55,933 nucleotides of DNA from Arcobacteraceae bacterium (GTDB lineage Bacteria; Campylobacterota; Campylobacteria; Campylobacterales; Arcobacteraceae), in the NCBI GenBank assembly GCA_028375605.1, contig JAONGR010000007.1, positions 1 through 55,933 on the forward strand, read 5' to 3'. The position numbers and the translations under genes were made by a program. The notes under the pieces are model-generated. The model was given only the letters and a program-made list of their open reading frames with translations. It was not told where the DNA came from and searched no databases. Positions 54,792 through 55,933 of this stretch are shown in pieces (position 1 is the stretch's first letter; every line of letters starts with the position of its first letter).

Positions 54792-55933
54792 TTAATGATC
54801 CTCAACAAACTGAGTAAATGCTTCTTGTTTTGCATATGTCATTGAGATTTCTCTAATTCTCTTAACAGAAGATTTAACTTTTTCAATTACATAATCAATA
54901 TCTTCTTCTGTTGTAAATTTACTTAGTGCAAACATTACTGTTGCATTTGCAATTTCAACTTTTTCACCCAATGCTTCAACAACAGCACTTGATTCTAAAT
55001 CTTCACTAGAACAACTAGATCCTGTAGAGATGTAAATACCATTTTCGTTCATATCCCATAACATAGACTCACCTTCAACACCTCTAAAAGAGATTGCAAC
55101 TAGGTTTTTAAGTCTTTTAACTCTTGGTACATATGATTTTGTATCTGCTATTTTTAAAAGCTCATCTTCAAGTCTATTTCTTAAAGCTTGTGTAGTATGG
55201 TCTAAAAATGATAAATTTATATTTGCAATTTCAAGAGCTGTTGCCATAGCAGCAACACCGTTGTTATATAAACTACCAGCTCTTTTCCCACCCATAACAT
55301 TTTTCGCACCATGAATAAGTGTATTATAAGGAACGCCACCTTTTACAAATGTTATTCCTACACCTTTTGGACCATGAAATTTGTGCGCTGAAAAAGTAAA
55401 ATAATCTACACCTAAATCAGTTACATCAACTTTCATCTTACCAATTGCTTGTGCACCATCACTGTGAAAGAATACATTATGTTTTTTTGCAATCTCTGAT
55501 ATCGCTTTGATATCTTGAATAGCTCCTGTTTCATTTGATGCAATTAAAACGGAGATAAGACAGGTTTTATCTGTAATAGCTTCTTCAATCTCTTTGATAT
55601 TAACAAGACCATTTACATCTGTTCCAACATAAGTAACATCCATACCCATTTTTTTACAGTATTTTAAAGGAGATTTGATACTTGAATGTTCTGCTACAGT
55701 TGAAATGATATGATTTTTTTCACTTCCTTCTAAAAATTCATGTAAAAATGTTTTTATTACAGTATTATTTCCTTCTGTTGTAGAAGAAGTGATAACGATA
55801 TCATCAGCATCTTGTGCTCCGATTCCTTCGTATAATGTATCATATGCATCGTTAAGTAAAGCTCTTGTCTCTATACCTTTGTTATATATAACATTTACAT
55901 TACCAAACTTTTTAATATTGTCTACATATACAT
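54792..55933 (-). CDS. nifS: Cysteine desulfurase (NifS/IscS type), 5' end missing
   Basis: The minus-strand frame is open from the window end (reading VYVDNIKKFGNVN...) to the stop at 54792, so the first part of the gene lies outside. An ATG at 55649 is internal, because upstream codons match the NifS pattern (ITSSTTEGNNTVIK and AEHSSIKSP). The PLP lysine is in FSAHKFHGPKGVG. The persulfide-forming cysteine is in STGSSCSSEDLESS. It supplies sulfur from cysteine to NifU, encoded 53 nt downstream. About 380 codons are visible, so only a short N-terminal piece should be missing. Confidence 0.93.
   Translation of the reverse strand, partial: VYVDNIKKFGNVNVIYNKGIETRALLNDAYDTLYEGIGAQDADDIVITSSTTEGNNTVIKTFLHEFLEGSEKNHIISTVAEHSSIKSPLKYCKKMGMDVTYVGTDVNGLVNIKEIEEAITDKTCLISVLIASNETGAIQDIKAISEIAKKHNVFFHSDGAQAIGKMKVDVTDLGVDYFTFSAHKFHGPKGVGITFVKGGVPYNTLIHGAKNVMGGKRAGSLYNNGVAAMATALEIANINLSFLDHTTQALRNRLEDELLKIADTKSYVPRVKRLKNLVAISFRGVEGESMLWDMNENGIYISTGSSCSSEDLESSAVVEALGEKVEIANATVMFALSKFTTEEDIDYVIEKVKSSVKRIREISMTYAKQEAFTQFVEDH

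Noticed and set aside
55647-55649. ATG as the start of nifS
   Set aside because: Upstream codons in frame continue to the window end and match cysteine desulfurase sequence.

Overview
This is a low-GC, gene-dense bacterial window whose content fits the Campylobacterota, most likely Arcobacteraceae. The block cvpA-fur-lysS-glyA-SPOR protein matches the order I recall from Campylobacter. A menaquinone gene of the futalosine route (mqnD) is present, as are a NifU/NifS Fe-S pair and several Cache-type chemoreceptors, and TTG/GTG starts are frequent. The assignment is from gene content and order, not from a search. I saw no tRNA or rRNA gene, CRISPR array, insertion sequence, phage or integration site. 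The longest stretch between recognised genes (5286-5634) holds a small minus-strand ORF and an operator-like palindrome, so no stretch above 300 bases is empty.

Layout. 1-5285: the 3' part of a SNF2 helicase, a peroxiredoxin-thioredoxin pair, glutaminase, a HAD phosphatase and an unusual response regulator with Asn at the phosphoacceptor site. 5307-11814: a minus-strand 59-aa ORF, then a TetR-controlled tripartite RND efflux operon (tetR-MFP-RND-TolC) ending in a 56-aa membrane ORF. 11893-14412: a double-Cache chemoreceptor. 14576-20774: a CusCBA-like heavy-metal RND operon led by a Met-rich secreted protein, then a DoxX gene. Both promoters carry the same 11-bp-spaced direct repeat 9 nt before a -10 box. 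20841-28387: a charged unknown protein, a CPA2 antiporter, gdhA, a TPR-trypsin protein overlapping tlyA, a polytopic membrane protein and pepD. 28449-32763: two adjacent chemoreceptors with related output halves and different sensors. 32785-41360: ispG on the minus strand, then cvpA-fur-lysS-glyA-SPOR-trpE-mqnD. 41455-46894: a double-thioredoxin secreted protein, murB, an OmpR/EnvZ-type two-component pair and comM. 46957-55933, all minus strand: fusA, rpsG, rpsL, recA, argH, mscS, nifU and a 5'-truncated nifS.

How the parts work together. Two complete efflux pumps sit 3 kb apart. One is HAE-type and probably repressed by its TetR; the other is Cu/Ag-type and probably activated by an OmpR-family regulator together with doxX. 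The three chemoreceptors all end in a Trp-x-Ser-Phe-like tail that could tether CheR/CheB. Most of the rest is housekeeping. I did not find a clearly new multi-gene defence or mobile system. The most promising undescribed signals are the shared repeat promoter, the two small ORFs, the Asn-receiver regulator and the TPR-trypsin protein.
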